From NCBI GenBank assembly GCA_003577315.1, contig QEVK01000011.1:1-64000 (forward strand): 64,000 nt of DNA, written 5' to 3'. Numbering within the stretch: the first letter of the stretch is position 1; the number at the start of each line of letters is the position of its first letter. Shown here in pieces: positions 34,264 to 43,310 of the stretch. The position numbers and the translations under genes were made by a program. The notes beneath the pieces are model-generated. The model did no database searches. It saw only the letters and a program-made list of their open reading frames with translations, and had not been told where the DNA came from. The stretch comes from Hyphomicrobiales bacterium (GTDB lineage Bacteria; Pseudomonadota; Alphaproteobacteria; Rhizobiales; Rhizobiaceae).

Positions 34264-35910
34264 CGCCGCGTGGCGGCCGGCGTTGCGGCCGGAAAACAGG
34301 CAGCCGCCGAGGAAGGTGCCCTCGAGCGCGTTGTAGCCGTGATAGCCGCCGCCGCCGAAGCCGGCCACCTCGCCCGCCGCATAGAGGCCGGGGATCGGCT
34401 CGCCCGACGGATCGAGCACGCGGCCGTCGAGGTCGGTGTGCAGGCCGCCGAGCGTCTTGCGGGTGAGGATGTGCAGCTTCACCGCGATCAGCGGCCCACG
34501 CGCCGGGTCGAGGATCCGGTGCGGCCTGGCCGTGCGGATCAGCCGGTCGCCGCGATAGGCGCGCGCGCCGTTGAGCGCGATCACCTGCGCATCCTTGGAG
34601 AAGGGGTTGTCGATCTCGCGGTCGCGCGCCTCGATCTGCATCCTCAAGCGGTCGTGGTCGATCAGCGCATCGCCGGTCATCTCGTTCATCGCCGCGACCA
34701 GCTCCGGCAGCGTGTCGCGGACGATGAAGTCCTTGCCGTGTCGCTTGAACGCCTCGACCGCCGGCGGCGCGCCCTTGCCGCGCCGGCTCCTCAGCACATT
34801 GAGCCACTTCTTCGAGGCGAGGTCGGCGTTCTGCTCCGAGCCCGAAAGGGCGAACTCCTTCCTGATGATGCTCTGGGTCAGCACGAACCAGGAATAGTCG
34901 TAGCCGGTCGACAGGATGTGCTTCAGCGTCGCCAGCGTGTCGAAGCCGGGCAGGCAGGGCGCGGGCAGGCGGTTGCCCCGGGCGTCGAACCACAGCGAGG
35001 ACGGGCCTGGCAGGATGCGGATGCCGTGGTCGGGCCAGATCGGATCCCAGTTGCGCACGCCTTCGGTGTAGTGCCACATGCGGTCGGTGTTGACGGTGGC
35101 GGCGCCGGCCTCTTTCGCGATCGCCACCATGCGGCCGTCGACATGGTGCGGCACGCCGGCGACCATGGTCTTCGGCGCGGGGCCGAGGCGGTCGACGGGC
35201 CAGCTCTTCCGCACCAGATCGAGGTCGCCGCCGATGCCGCCGGAGGCGACGACGACGCAGGGCGCCGACAGCTCGAACGACCCCGCCACCTCGCGGCCGG
35301 AGCGTTCGCCGCGCCCGACCGTGGACGGCTCCAGCACCTCGCCGGCGACGCCCGAGACCGCGCCGCCGGTCCTGACGAGGCGGCTGGCGCGATGGCGGAA
35401 CTTCAGCGCGACGCGGCCGGCCTTCGCGTGCTCGCGGATGCGGGCGACGAAGGGCTCCAGCACGCCCGGCCCGACGCCCCAGGTGATGTGGAAGCGCGGC
35501 ACCGAATTGCCGTGGCCGTGGGCGAGGGAGCCGCCGCGCTCGGCCCAGCCGACGACCGGGAACCAGCGCATGCCCATGGCGTGCAGCCACGGTCGCATCC
35601 CGCCGGCGGCGAAATCGACATAGGCCTCGGCCACCCGGCGCGGCCAGTAGTCCTCCTCGCGGTCGAACTGCGCCGAGCCCAGCCAGTCCTGCAGGGCGAG
35701 CTCGCGGCTGTCCTTGATGCCCATGCGCCGCTGCTCGGGGCTGTCGACGAGGAACAGGCCGCCCAGCGACCAGAACGCCTGGCCGCCGAGCGAATTCTCG
35801 CCCTCCTGGTCGAGAACGACGACGCGCCTGCCGGCGTCCGCCAGCTCGCAGGCCGCGACCAGCCCCGCCAGCCCGCCGCCGATGACGATGGCATCCGCGC
35901 TTTCGGCCAT
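34252..35910 (-). CDS. FAD-dependent dehydrogenase, 3-ketosteroid dehydrogenase / fumarate reductase flavoprotein type
   Basis: A 552-residue flavoprotein. The N-terminal dinucleotide motif is AIVIGGGLAGLVAACELADAG (GGGLAG at 11-16) with the adenine-ribose Glu36; GGQAFWSLGGLFL follows; CVVVASGGIGGD and the C-terminal GLYAAGEVAGFGGGGYHGYNALEGTFLGGCLFSGR are the family FAD-closing blocks. Related proteins are annotated as FAD-binding dehydrogenases of the KsdD-like group; the substrate is unknown. ATG 35910 has an excellent GGGAGGGGGAG directly upstream. Single gene; the next gene upstream on the same strand (M32 peptidase) ends ~67 bases away. Confidence 0.88.
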   Translation of the reverse strand: MAESADAIVIGGGLAGLVAACELADAGRRVVVLDQEGENSLGGQAFWSLGGLFLVDSPEQRRMGIKDSRELALQDWLGSAQFDREEDYWPRRVAEAYVDFAAGGMRPWLHAMGMRWFPVVGWAERGGSLAHGHGNSVPRFHITWGVGPGVLEPFVARIREHAKAGRVALKFRHRASRLVRTGGAVSGVAGEVLEPSTVGRGERSGREVAGSFELSAPCVVVASGGIGGDLDLVRKSWPVDRLGPAPKTMVAGVPHHVDGRMVAIAKEAGAATVNTDRMWHYTEGVRNWDPIWPDHGIRILPGPSSLWFDARGNRLPAPCLPGFDTLATLKHILSTGYDYSWFVLTQSIIRKEFALSGSEQNADLASKKWLNVLRSRRGKGAPPAVEAFKRHGKDFIVRDTLPELVAAMNEMTGDALIDHDRLRMQIEARDREIDNPFSKDAQVIALNGARAYRGDRLIRTARPHRILDPARGPLIAVKLHILTRKTLGGLHTDLDGRVLDPSGEPIPGLYAAGEVAGFGGGGYHGYNALEGTFLGGCLFSGRNAGRHAAANL

Positions 35911-35976
35911 CTCCCCCTCCCTGCCGTTCGTTTGGGCTACTGTCGGACGGATTTCCCGGCGCGGCAAGTGGCGGCG

Positions 35977-37470
35977 TCAGCCGCCGTAGCGCCGCTCCAG
36001 ATGCCGCTTCATATGCGCGGCGTCGAGGGCCTCGCCGGTGGCGTGGCGGATCAGCTCCGGCGTCGACAGCCGCGAGCCGAGCGACCAGATGCGCTCGCGC
36101 CGCCACTCGTTCAGCCGCTCGAAGCGGCCGGCGGCGAGGTCGCCGTCGATGTCGGGATGGTCGCGCTCGATCGCGGCCCACAGCTGCGCGGCGATCATGG
36201 CGCCGAGCGTGTAGGACGGGAAATAGCCGAAGGCGGCCGACGGCCAGTGGACATCCTGCATCGGCCCGTCGGCCGGGTTGTCGAGGGTGGAGAGGCCGAG
36301 CAGGGCGCGCATCTTTTCGTCCCATGCCTCCGGCAGGTCGGCGACGTCGAGCGCGCCCTCGACCAGCGCCCGCTCCAGCTCGAAGCGCAGCACGATGTGC
36401 AGCGGATAGGTGACCTCGTCGGCATCGACGCGGATCAGCCCGCGCTCGACGCGATGGATGCGGGGCAGGATGTCGTCGAGCGTCAGGCCGACGCCGAGAT
36501 GGCGCTCGACCGCCGGCAGCGCCCAGCGCCAGAAGGCGGGGTTGCGGCCGATCTGCTTCTCCACGAACAGGCTCTGGCTCTCGTGGATCGCCATGCCGCG
36601 CGCCTGCCCCAGCGGCCAGTGGGCCCATTGTCGCGGCAGGTTCTGCTCGTAGAGCGCATGGCCGGTCTCGTGGAGGGTGCCCATCAGCGCCGAGAGGAAC
36701 TCGTCGCTGCGGTAGCGGGTGGTGATGCGCACGTCGCTCGGCACGCCGCCGCAGAAGGGATGGTGCGACACCGACAGGCTGCCGCGCGAAAGGTCGAAGC
36801 CGAGCGCGGCCATCATCGACAGGCCAAGCTCGCGCTGCTTCTCGACAGGATATGAGCCGGCTAACGGCATCTTCGGGCGCCCGGCCAGCCGCCGCTCCTG
36901 CGCGTCGAGCGCCCGCGGCACGAAGCCGGCGAGGAAGGTCTTCAGGTCGTCGAGCAGCGGCGCGACCTCGGCCATGCGCGCGCCGGGGTCGTACTGCTCC
37001 ATCAGCGCGTCGTAGGGCGAAAGGCCGAGCGCTTCGGCGCGAAGCGCCGCCTCCTCGCGCACCAGGGCGACGACGCCCTCCAGCGCCGGGGCGAAGCCGG
37101 CCCAGTCGTTCCTGGCCCTGAGGGCGCGCCACAGCTGCTCGCAGCGCAGGCGGGCATGGGTCTGGCGCTCGACGAACCCGGCGGGCAGGCAGGTCAGGTT
37201 GCGGTGGACGCGGCGAAACTCGCGCAGCGCCAGCGCCTGCTCCTCGCCCAGCGCCTCCTCCTGCGCTTCCCCGATCCAGTCGGCCACCTGCGGCGCGGTC
37301 GCCATGCGGTGGCGCATGCCCGACAGCACGGCGAGGGCGTCGGCGCGGTCCTCGCCGCCGCCCGGCGCCATGTGGGTGGCCTCGTCGGCGGCGAGGATCG
37401 AGACGGCGTGGTCGAGCGCGTGGAGCCGGCGGGCAAGCTCGTCGAGGCGGGCGAAGGCGCTGGAAGCCAT
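35977..37470 (-). CDS. Carboxypeptidase, M32 (Taq) family
   Basis: A 497-residue zinc carboxypeptidase. The metal motif is HETGH (267-271) in GTLHETGHALYEQNLPRQW with the distal Glu in HESQSLFVEKQIGRN. Other marks are HPFCGGVPSDVRITTRY, the PALEGVVAL helix region and the terminal LGSRLSTPELIRHATGE. Length is close to that of Thermus aquaticus and Pyrococcus M32 enzymes. No signal peptide, so cytoplasmic peptide turnover is likely. It starts ~13 bases after the OmpA-like gene stop, so it is probably on the transcript of that pair. Confidence 0.94.
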   Translation of the reverse strand: MASSAFARLDELARRLHALDHAVSILAADEATHMAPGGGEDRADALAVLSGMRHRMATAPQVADWIGEAQEEALGEEQALALREFRRVHRNLTCLPAGFVERQTHARLRCEQLWRALRARNDWAGFAPALEGVVALVREEAALRAEALGLSPYDALMEQYDPGARMAEVAPLLDDLKTFLAGFVPRALDAQERRLAGRPKMPLAGSYPVEKQRELGLSMMAALGFDLSRGSLSVSHHPFCGGVPSDVRITTRYRSDEFLSALMGTLHETGHALYEQNLPRQWAHWPLGQARGMAIHESQSLFVEKQIGRNPAFWRWALPAVERHLGVGLTLDDILPRIHRVERGLIRVDADEVTYPLHIVLRFELERALVEGALDVADLPEAWDEKMRALLGLSTLDNPADGPMQDVHWPSAAFGYFPSYTLGAMIAAQLWAAIERDHPDIDGDLAAGRFERLNEWRRERIWSLGSRLSTPELIRHATGEALDAAHMKRHLERRYGG

Positions 37471-37483
37471 GGAATGGAGCCGG

Positions 37484-38518
37484 CTATCTTTCGGTGAGCT
37501 TCAGCTCGATGCGGCGGTTGCGGTTGCGCGCCTCGGCGGTGTCGGCCGGGTCGAGCGGCTGGAACTCGCCGAAGCCGGCGGCGACGAGCCGCTCGGGCGC
37601 CACGCCGTTCTCGATCAGGAATTTGACCACCGAGGTGGCGCGGGCCGAGGACAGTTCCCAGTTGTCGCGGTAGCGCCCGGTGCCGGAAAGCGGAATGGTG
37701 TCGGTGTGGCCGTCGACGCGCAGCACCCAGTTGATCTCGGGCGGGATCTCGCGCTGCAATTCGAGGATGGCGCCGGCGAGCTTCCTCATCTCCTCGCGGC
37801 CGGCCTCGTTGATGACCTCGGAGCCGGAGGGGAACAGCACCTCGGACTGGAAGACGAAGCGGTCGCCGACGATGCGGATGTTCTCGCGGTCGGACAGGAT
37901 CTCGCGCAGCCGGCCGAAGAAGTCAGAGCGGTAGCGGTTCAGCTCCTGCACCCGCTGGGCCAGCGCCACGTTCAGGCGGCGGCCGAGATCGGCGATCTTG
38001 GCGTTCGATTCGCGGTCGCGCGATTCGGAGGCTTCGAGCGCCGCCTCCAGCGCGCCGATCTGGCTGCGCAGCGCCGCGATCTGCTGGTTGAGCAGCTCGA
38101 CCTGCGACAGCGCGCGCTGGCTGATCTGGCGCTCGCTGTCGAGCTCGCCCTCCAGCGAGGCGACGCGGGCCTGCGCCTGCGCGCCGGCGCCGGCGCCGGC
38201 GGCGAGAAGCTGCTCCAGCCGCGAGCGCTCGCCCTCGGCGGTGGCCAGCGAGGCGCGCACGTTGGCGAGCATGTCCTCCAGGTCCTGCGAGTTGGATTCC
38301 TCCAGCGCCAGAAGCTGCGTCAGCTCGTTGATCTGCGAGTTGAGGCGGTTGAGCACCTCGTCGCGGCCGCTGATCTCGCGCGACAGCAGGAACTGCGCCA
38401 GCACGAACACCGACAGGAGGAACATGATGGCCAGAAGCAGCGTCGACAGCGCGTCGACGAAGCCGGGCCAGTAGTCGACGCCGCGCTCGCCGCCGCGCCT
38501 TGCCCGCGCCAGCGCCAT
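37484..38518 (-). CDS. OmpA/MotB-like protein with coiled coil (partner of the MotA-like gene)
   Basis: A 344-residue inner-membrane-anchored protein: short cytoplasmic N-terminus, one TM helix (about 21-44, GFVDALSTLLLAIMFLLSVFVL), a long periplasmic coiled coil (about 50-190), and an OmpA C-like peptidoglycan-binding domain (about 215-340) with the RVDGHTDTIPLSG loop and NRRIELKLT. This is the MotB/ZorB/TolR topology, and Asp22 at the start of the TM is at the place of the proton-carrying Asp. The gene begins one base after the stop of the MotA-like gene. The pair occurs widely in Rhizobiales as far as I recall, without an assigned role. Confidence 0.85.
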   Translation of the reverse strand: MALARARRGGERGVDYWPGFVDALSTLLLAIMFLLSVFVLAQFLLSREISGRDEVLNRLNSQINELTQLLALEESNSQDLEDMLANVRASLATAEGERSRLEQLLAAGAGAGAQAQARVASLEGELDSERQISQRALSQVELLNQQIAALRSQIGALEAALEASESRDRESNAKIADLGRRLNVALAQRVQELNRYRSDFFGRLREILSDRENIRIVGDRFVFQSEVLFPSGSEVINEAGREEMRKLAGAILELQREIPPEINWVLRVDGHTDTIPLSGTGRYRDNWELSSARATSVVKFLIENGVAPERLVAAGFGEFQPLDPADTAEARNRNRRIELKLTER

Positions 38519-38519
38519 C

Positions 38520-39596
38520 TCAGCTCCTCTCCTCGACCCTGGCCGGGCCGGACGGGCGCTCCTCCTGCCGGCGGATGGCCTCGGCCAGCCGATCGAGCGT
38601 GGCGCGCATCGCCTTCTGCTCGCTGGCCTGGGCCTCGACCCAGTCGCGCATCATCTGCTGCTCGGAGCGCATGTTCTTGACCAGCCCGCTGATGCCGTCG
38701 GCGAGGCTGGCCATGGAGGCGGCGATGCGCGGGCTGGTGGCCCCTCCCTGCCCCAGCGTGGCCTGCTCCTGCATGGCGTGGAGCCGCTGCGACAGCTCCC
38801 TGATCTCCTCGGCGGCGTCGCCGCCCCGGGCGGGCAGCGCGAAGTCGGAGCCGACGTCGGTGACGGAGGACAGCCAGTTCTCCAGCTCGGTGTAGAAGCG
38901 GGTCTGGGCGCGGCCGGCCTGGAGGTCGAGGAAGCCGAGCACCAGCGAGCCCGACAGGCCGAACAGCGAGGACGAGAACGCCGTGCCCATGCCCGACAGC
39001 GGCGCCGACAGCCCCGCTTTCAGCGAATCGAGGACGTCGTTGACGTCGCCGCCGCCGGGGTCGAGCGACTGGATGGTCTCGCCGATCGAGCCGATGGTCT
39101 GGAGCAGGCCCCAGAAGGTGCCGAGCAGGCCGAGGAAGATCAGCAGGCCGGTCAGGTAGCGCGAGATGTCGCGGCTTTCGTCCAGCCGGGTGGCGATCGA
39201 ATCGAGGATCGAGCGCATCGAGGCCGTCGACAGCGACGCCGCCGACGAGCGCGACAGCAGCGCCTTCATCGGCGCGAGCAGCACGGGGTCGCGCCGGTCG
39301 GTGCCGGCCCGGAAGGAGTTGACCCAGCGCACCTCGCGGAACAGGCGGATGACCTGGCCGAAGACCAGCAGGATGCCGACCGCGAGCACGCCCAGGATCA
39401 GCCCGTTGAGGCCCGGATTGGTCTGGAACGCCGAGGAGATCTGCCGGTAGAGAATGGCCGCGACGAAGCCGACGATGGCGAGGAAGATCAGCATCGACAG
39501 CAGGAAGACCTGGGGACTCGACAGCTTGCGCGGGTCGTACTCGTCGGCCTGCGTCGCCAGGCCGTCGTCAGAACCCACCCTTGCAAGAAGTGCCAT
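38520..39596 (-). CDS. MotA/TolQ/ExbB-like channel protein
   Basis: A 358-residue membrane protein. Hydrophobic segments are at about 30-52, 66-84, 150-172 and 205-228; GLLIFLGLLGTFWGLLQTIGSIG and GMGTAFSSSLFGLSGSLVLGFLDL are the two pore-lining helices of the MotA/TolQ/ExbB proton-channel domain. The C-terminal ~120 residues form a cytoplasmic helical tail (EIRELSQRLHAMQEQ, later EQKAMRATLDRLAEAIRRQEE). With the adjacent OmpA-like protein it should form an ion-driven motor unit of unknown output. It is not flagellar MotA (no torque-loop signature or flagellar neighbours) and not TolQ, which is found at 48658-49374. Confidence 0.87.
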   Translation of the reverse strand: MALLARVGSDDGLATQADEYDPRKLSSPQVFLLSMLIFLAIVGFVAAILYRQISSAFQTNPGLNGLILGVLAVGILLVFGQVIRLFREVRWVNSFRAGTDRRDPVLLAPMKALLSRSSAASLSTASMRSILDSIATRLDESRDISRYLTGLLIFLGLLGTFWGLLQTIGSIGETIQSLDPGGGDVNDVLDSLKAGLSAPLSGMGTAFSSSLFGLSGSLVLGFLDLQAGRAQTRFYTELENWLSSVTDVGSDFALPARGGDAAEEIRELSQRLHAMQEQATLGQGGATSPRIAASMASLADGISGLVKNMRSEQQMMRDWVEAQASEQKAMRATLDRLAEAIRRQEERPSGPARVEERS

Positions 39597-39739
39597 CGGC
39601 GCGCCCCTGTATTGGATCAGGCATCAAGGTGCCCGCGATCCTAAACGGAATTGTGACGAAATTGAAATCCGCCGCGAGCGCCGGGCACGCCCGGCCGCCG
39701 CGGCCGCGAGGCGGCGCCTGCGGCCGCTTTCGCGCCCCC

Positions 39740-41380
39740 TCACAGCGCCTTCGCCATCTCGCGCAGCTGGAACTTCTGGATCTTGCCGGTCGAGGTCTTC
39801 GGAATCTCGGCGAAGACCACGGTGCGCGGGCATTTGAAGCGGGCCAGCAGTGCCCGGCAATGCTCGATGATCTCCTCCTCGGTGGCGCTCGCGCCGGGCT
39901 TGAGCTCGACATAGGCCACCGGGGTCTCGCCCCATTTGTCGTCCTGGCGCGCGACCACGCCGCAGGAGGCGACGGCCGGGTGCTTGTAGAGCGCGTCCTC
40001 GACCTCGATGGAGGAGATGTTCTCGCCGCCGGAGATGATGATGTCCTTGGAGCGGTCCTTCAGCTGGATGTAGCCGTCCGGGTGCATGACGCCGAGGTCG
40101 CCGGAATGGAACCAGCCGCCGTGAAACGCCTCGTCGGTGGCGGCCCTGTTCTTCAGGTAGCCCTTCATGACGATGTTGCCGCGGAACATCACCTCGCCGA
40201 TGGTCTCGCCGTCGGCCGGCGTCGGCTCCATGGTCTGCGGGTCCAGCACCGCCAGCCCCTCGAGCGCGGCGTAGCGCACGCCCTGCCTGGCCTTCCTCGC
40301 GGTGCGCTCGGCCCCGGGCAGCTCGTCCCACTCGGCCAGCCATTCGTTGACCACGGCCGGGCCGTAGGTCTCGGTCAGGCCGTAGAGATGGGTGACGGCG
40401 AAGCCGGCGTCGGCCATGCCGGCCAGCACCGCCTCCGGCGGCGGGGCGGCCGCGGTGTTGAAGGTCACGGTCTGCGGGAAGTCGCGCTTGTCGGCGTCCG
40501 CCGCGTTGATGAGTGTCGACATGACGATGGGGGCGCCGCACAGATGGGTGACGCCGTGATCGGCGATCGCGTCGTACATCGCCTTCGCCCGCACCCAGCG
40601 CAGGCACACATGGGTGCCGCCGGTGACGGCGAGCGTCCACGGGAAGCACCAGCCGTTGCAGTGGAACATCGGCAGCGTCCACAGATAGACCGGGTGGCGG
40701 CCCATGCCGGCATGCACCGTGTTGGCGTAGGCCATCAGCGCCGCGCCGCGGTGGTGGTAGACCACGCCCTTGGGGTTGCCCGTCGTGCCGGAGGTGTAGT
40801 TGAGCGAGATCGCGTCCCACTCGTCGTCGGGCATCGACCAGGAGAAGCCCTCGTCGCCGGAGGCGACGAAGTCCTCGTAGTCGATTTCCCCGATGCGCTC
40901 GCCCTTGGGATAGGGCGCGTCGTCGCCGTAATCGGGATCGTCGAAGTCGATGACCAGCGGCTTCGCCTTCGCCATCGCAAGCGCTTCCTTCACCACGCCG
41001 GAGAACTCGCGGTCGACGATCAGCACCTTCGATTCGGCGTGGTCGAGCTGGAAGGCGACGATGGCGGCGTCGAGGCGGGTGTTGAGCGAGTGCAGCACGG
41101 CCTTGACCATCGGCACGCCGAAATGCGCCTCCAGCATCGGCGGCGTGTTGGACAGCATCACCGACACCGTGTCGCCCTTGCCGATGCCGCGCCTGGCCAG
41201 CGCCGAGGCGAGCTTCAGCGACCGGCGCCAGAACTCGGCATAGGTGATGCGCGCGGCGCCGTGGACGATCGCGACATGGCGGGGAAACACCTTCGCCGCG
41301 CGCTCCAGATAGGTCAGCGGCGTCAGCGGCTGGTGGTTGGCCGGGTTCTTGCCGAGATCGATGTCGTATAGGCTTGTCAT
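39740..41380 (-). CDS. Acyl-CoA synthetase (AMP-forming), medium-chain / DmdB-like
   Basis: A 546-residue ANL-superfamily ligase that activates a carboxylic acid as acyl-AMP and passes it to CoA. Core motifs are SLNYTSGTTGNPKGVVYHH (A3), TFNTAAAPPP, YGLTETYGP (A5), GWFHSGDLGVMHPDGYI (A7), KDRSKDIIISGGENISSIEVE (A8) and the catalytic Lys in PKTSTGKIQKF (A10). The N-terminal LTPLTYLERAAKVFP is typical of the subgroup that includes AlkK and the dimethylmercaptopropionate ligase DmdB; substrate is probably a medium-chain or branched acid. ATG 41380 has GGAGG 6 bases upstream. Confidence 0.93.
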   Translation of the reverse strand: MTSLYDIDLGKNPANHQPLTPLTYLERAAKVFPRHVAIVHGAARITYAEFWRRSLKLASALARRGIGKGDTVSVMLSNTPPMLEAHFGVPMVKAVLHSLNTRLDAAIVAFQLDHAESKVLIVDREFSGVVKEALAMAKAKPLVIDFDDPDYGDDAPYPKGERIGEIDYEDFVASGDEGFSWSMPDDEWDAISLNYTSGTTGNPKGVVYHHRGAALMAYANTVHAGMGRHPVYLWTLPMFHCNGWCFPWTLAVTGGTHVCLRWVRAKAMYDAIADHGVTHLCGAPIVMSTLINAADADKRDFPQTVTFNTAAAPPPEAVLAGMADAGFAVTHLYGLTETYGPAVVNEWLAEWDELPGAERTARKARQGVRYAALEGLAVLDPQTMEPTPADGETIGEVMFRGNIVMKGYLKNRAATDEAFHGGWFHSGDLGVMHPDGYIQLKDRSKDIIISGGENISSIEVEDALYKHPAVASCGVVARQDDKWGETPVAYVELKPGASATEEEIIEHCRALLARFKCPRTVVFAEIPKTSTGKIQKFQLREMAKAL

Positions 41381-41550
41381 GAAGGCCTCCCTGTCGCCGG
41401 CGATTATGCACAAAGGCAGGGGCGCGTCATCAGCGGCGGCGGCGTCGCGGCGCGGGATCGCGATTGCGCTTCTCCCCTTGCGCGGTTTTGTCCTATGCCC
41501 CATTCCAAACACGATCGCCCGCCATTGAGGCCGAAGCCGACAGGACCGAC

Positions 41551-42210
41551 ATGAACCCGACACAGACGCCCGCCCGCTGCCGCCTCGTGCTGATCGCCCC
41601 GCAGGGGGCGAAGCCGCAGGCGCTTGTCGATGCCCTTGCCGGCGGCGACGTCGCCTCGCTGATCCTGCCTTCATGGGGCATGGACGACGATGCCTTCCAG
41701 CGCCATGCCGAGGCCGTGGTGCCGGGCGCGCAGGCGGCGGGCGTGGCGGCGATGATCGCCGGCGAGGCGCGCATCGCCATGCGCGCCAGAGCCGACGGCG
41801 TCCATGTCGAGGCCGGTGGCGGGAACGGCCGCCGCGCGCTGGAGGAGGCGATCGAGAAGCACCAGGGCAAGCTCATGGTCGGGGCCGGCGGCGCCACGAG
41901 CCGCGACGAGGCGCTGGAGCTGGGCGAGGCGCGGCCCGACTATCTCTTCTTCGGCCGCTTCGGCTACGACAACAAGCCCGAGCCGCATCCGCGCAACCTC
42001 AAGCTCGCCGCGTGGTGGGCCGAGATGGTGCAGATCCCCTGCATCGTGCTGGGCGGGTCCGATATCGCCTCGGCTGCCGAAGTCGCGCGCACGGGGGCCG
42101 ACTTCGTGGCGCTTTCAGAAGCCGTGTTCGGCGACGGCGTCGAGCCCGCCGGGGCGGTGGCGCGCGCCAACGCGATCCTCGACGCCGACGCCCCGCGTTT
42201 GGAGGGCTGA
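41551..42210 (+). CDS. ThiE-like thiamine phosphate synthase family protein
   Basis: A 219-residue TIM-barrel protein. RCRLVLIAPQGA opens the barrel, ARADGVHVEAGG is the second/third strand, KLMVGAGGATSRDEALELGEARPDYLFFGRFG resembles the phosphate-binding and channel strands of ThiE, and IPCIVLGGSDIASAAEVARTGADFVALSEAVFGD matches the terminal strands (family: GGI...ag GAdgvAvvsai). Several ThiE catalytic residues (QLR, HLGQxD) are not recognisable, so this may be a paralogue with another function. ATG 41551 follows AGGACC. It is divergent from the acyl-CoA synthetase and 2 bases before the Sel1 gene. Confidence 0.75.
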   Translation: MNPTQTPARCRLVLIAPQGAKPQALVDALAGGDVASLILPSWGMDDDAFQRHAEAVVPGAQAAGVAAMIAGEARIAMRARADGVHVEAGGGNGRRALEEAIEKHQGKLMVGAGGATSRDEALELGEARPDYLFFGRFGYDNKPEPHPRNLKLAAWWAEMVQIPCIVLGGSDIASAAEVARTGADFVALSEAVFGDGVEPAGAVARANAILDADAPRLEG

Positions 42211-42212
42211 AC

Positions 42213-43220
42213 GTGCGCGCCGCCTCCGCCCTGATCCTGCTTCTGCTCGCCGCCGCGCCGGCCCTGGCGCAGGCCGAGGAGCCGGACGGCGGCCGCGTGG
42301 CCCCTCCCGCGGGTGCCGGGGCCGGCGATGCCGCCACGTCCGGCGCGGCCGCGCCGGACCCCGACGCGGTCCGGCGCAGCCGCTTTTCCGAGCGGCCGTC
42401 GGACGCCGCCTACGGCGCGTTCCAGCGCGGCTACTACATCACCGCGCTCAACCTCGCGACGCCGCTGGCGCTCGACGGCGACCCGGCCGCCCAGACGCTG
42501 ATCGGCGAGATCTATTCGCGCGGGCTCGGCGTGCGCCGCGACCTGGCCACGGCCATCGAATGGTACGAGAAGGCGGCCGAGCAGAAGGTGCCGGAGGCGC
42601 TGTTCCAGCTCGCCATGATCCTCATCGACGGCGGCGAGGAGTTCGGCGATAGGGCCCGCGCCCAAAGGCTGATGCAGGCGGCGGCGGATGCCGGCCACAG
42701 CCTCGCCCAGTTCAATTTCGCGCAGATGCTGGTCGACCGCGATGCGACGCCGCAGGGGCTGGAGCGCGCGGTCTCCTATTACGAGAAGGCGGCGAAGGCC
42801 GGCCTCGCCGACGCGCAATACGCCATGGCCCAGGTCCACCTCCAGGGCGTCGCCGGCCGGGAGGCCGACCCCGCCGAGGCGCGGCGCTGGCTGGCGCTGG
42901 CGGCGGCGCAGAACCACGACACCGCCCAGATCGAGCTCGGCACCATGCTGATCGAGGGCGTCGGCGGCGGGCGCGACGAGAAGGCGGGCTTCTCCTGGCT
43001 GATGCGGGCCGCAAGCGCCGGCAATCCGGCGGCGCAGAACCGGGTGGCCAAGCTCTACCGCGCCGGCATCGGCGTCGAGCCGGACCGGGTCTCCGCCGCG
43101 TCGTGGTATCTGCGCGCGCGCCGCGCCGGGCTCACCGATCCGGTGATGGAGGACCAGCTCGACGGGCTGACCGAGGAGGAGCTGGACGAGGCCAGGAAGC
43201 GCGCCGGCGCGCTGGGCTGA
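42213..43220 (+). CDS. Sel1-repeat exported protein
   Basis: A 335-residue protein with a Sec signal peptide (ALILLLLAAAPALAQA, cleavage near residue 20), a low-complexity Pro/Ala/Gly linker, and about six Sel1-like TPR repeats (about 70-310) recognisable by AAQTLIGEIYSRGLGVRRDLATAIEWYEKAAEQ-type units. Such solenoids are protein-binding scaffolds, often in envelope biogenesis or exopolysaccharide regulation. GTG 42213 is the start: GGAGGG lies 6 bases upstream and the signal peptide begins there. Two bases separate it from the ThiE-like stop. Partner unknown. Confidence 0.87.
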   Translation: MRAASALILLLLAAAPALAQAEEPDGGRVAPPAGAGAGDAATSGAAAPDPDAVRRSRFSERPSDAAYGAFQRGYYITALNLATPLALDGDPAAQTLIGEIYSRGLGVRRDLATAIEWYEKAAEQKVPEALFQLAMILIDGGEEFGDRARAQRLMQAAADAGHSLAQFNFAQMLVDRDATPQGLERAVSYYEKAAKAGLADAQYAMAQVHLQGVAGREADPAEARRWLALAAAQNHDTAQIELGTMLIEGVGGGRDEKAGFSWLMRAASAGNPAAQNRVAKLYRAGIGVEPDRVSAASWYLRARRAGLTDPVMEDQLDGLTEEELDEARKRAGALG

Positions 43221-43310
43221 GCGCCCGCGCACTTGCCTCGCGGGCCGTTTTATGGTCTTGGGGGCGCCGATAAGGCGCCGCCGGCGCGACAAATCCCGGA
43301 ACCGACCAGA

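Noticed and set aside
37484-39596. MotA/OmpA pair as a Zorya (ZorAB) defence system
   Set aside because: No ZorC, ZorD or ZorE gene nearby; surroundings are housekeeping genes, and the pair appears to be part of the core chromosome.
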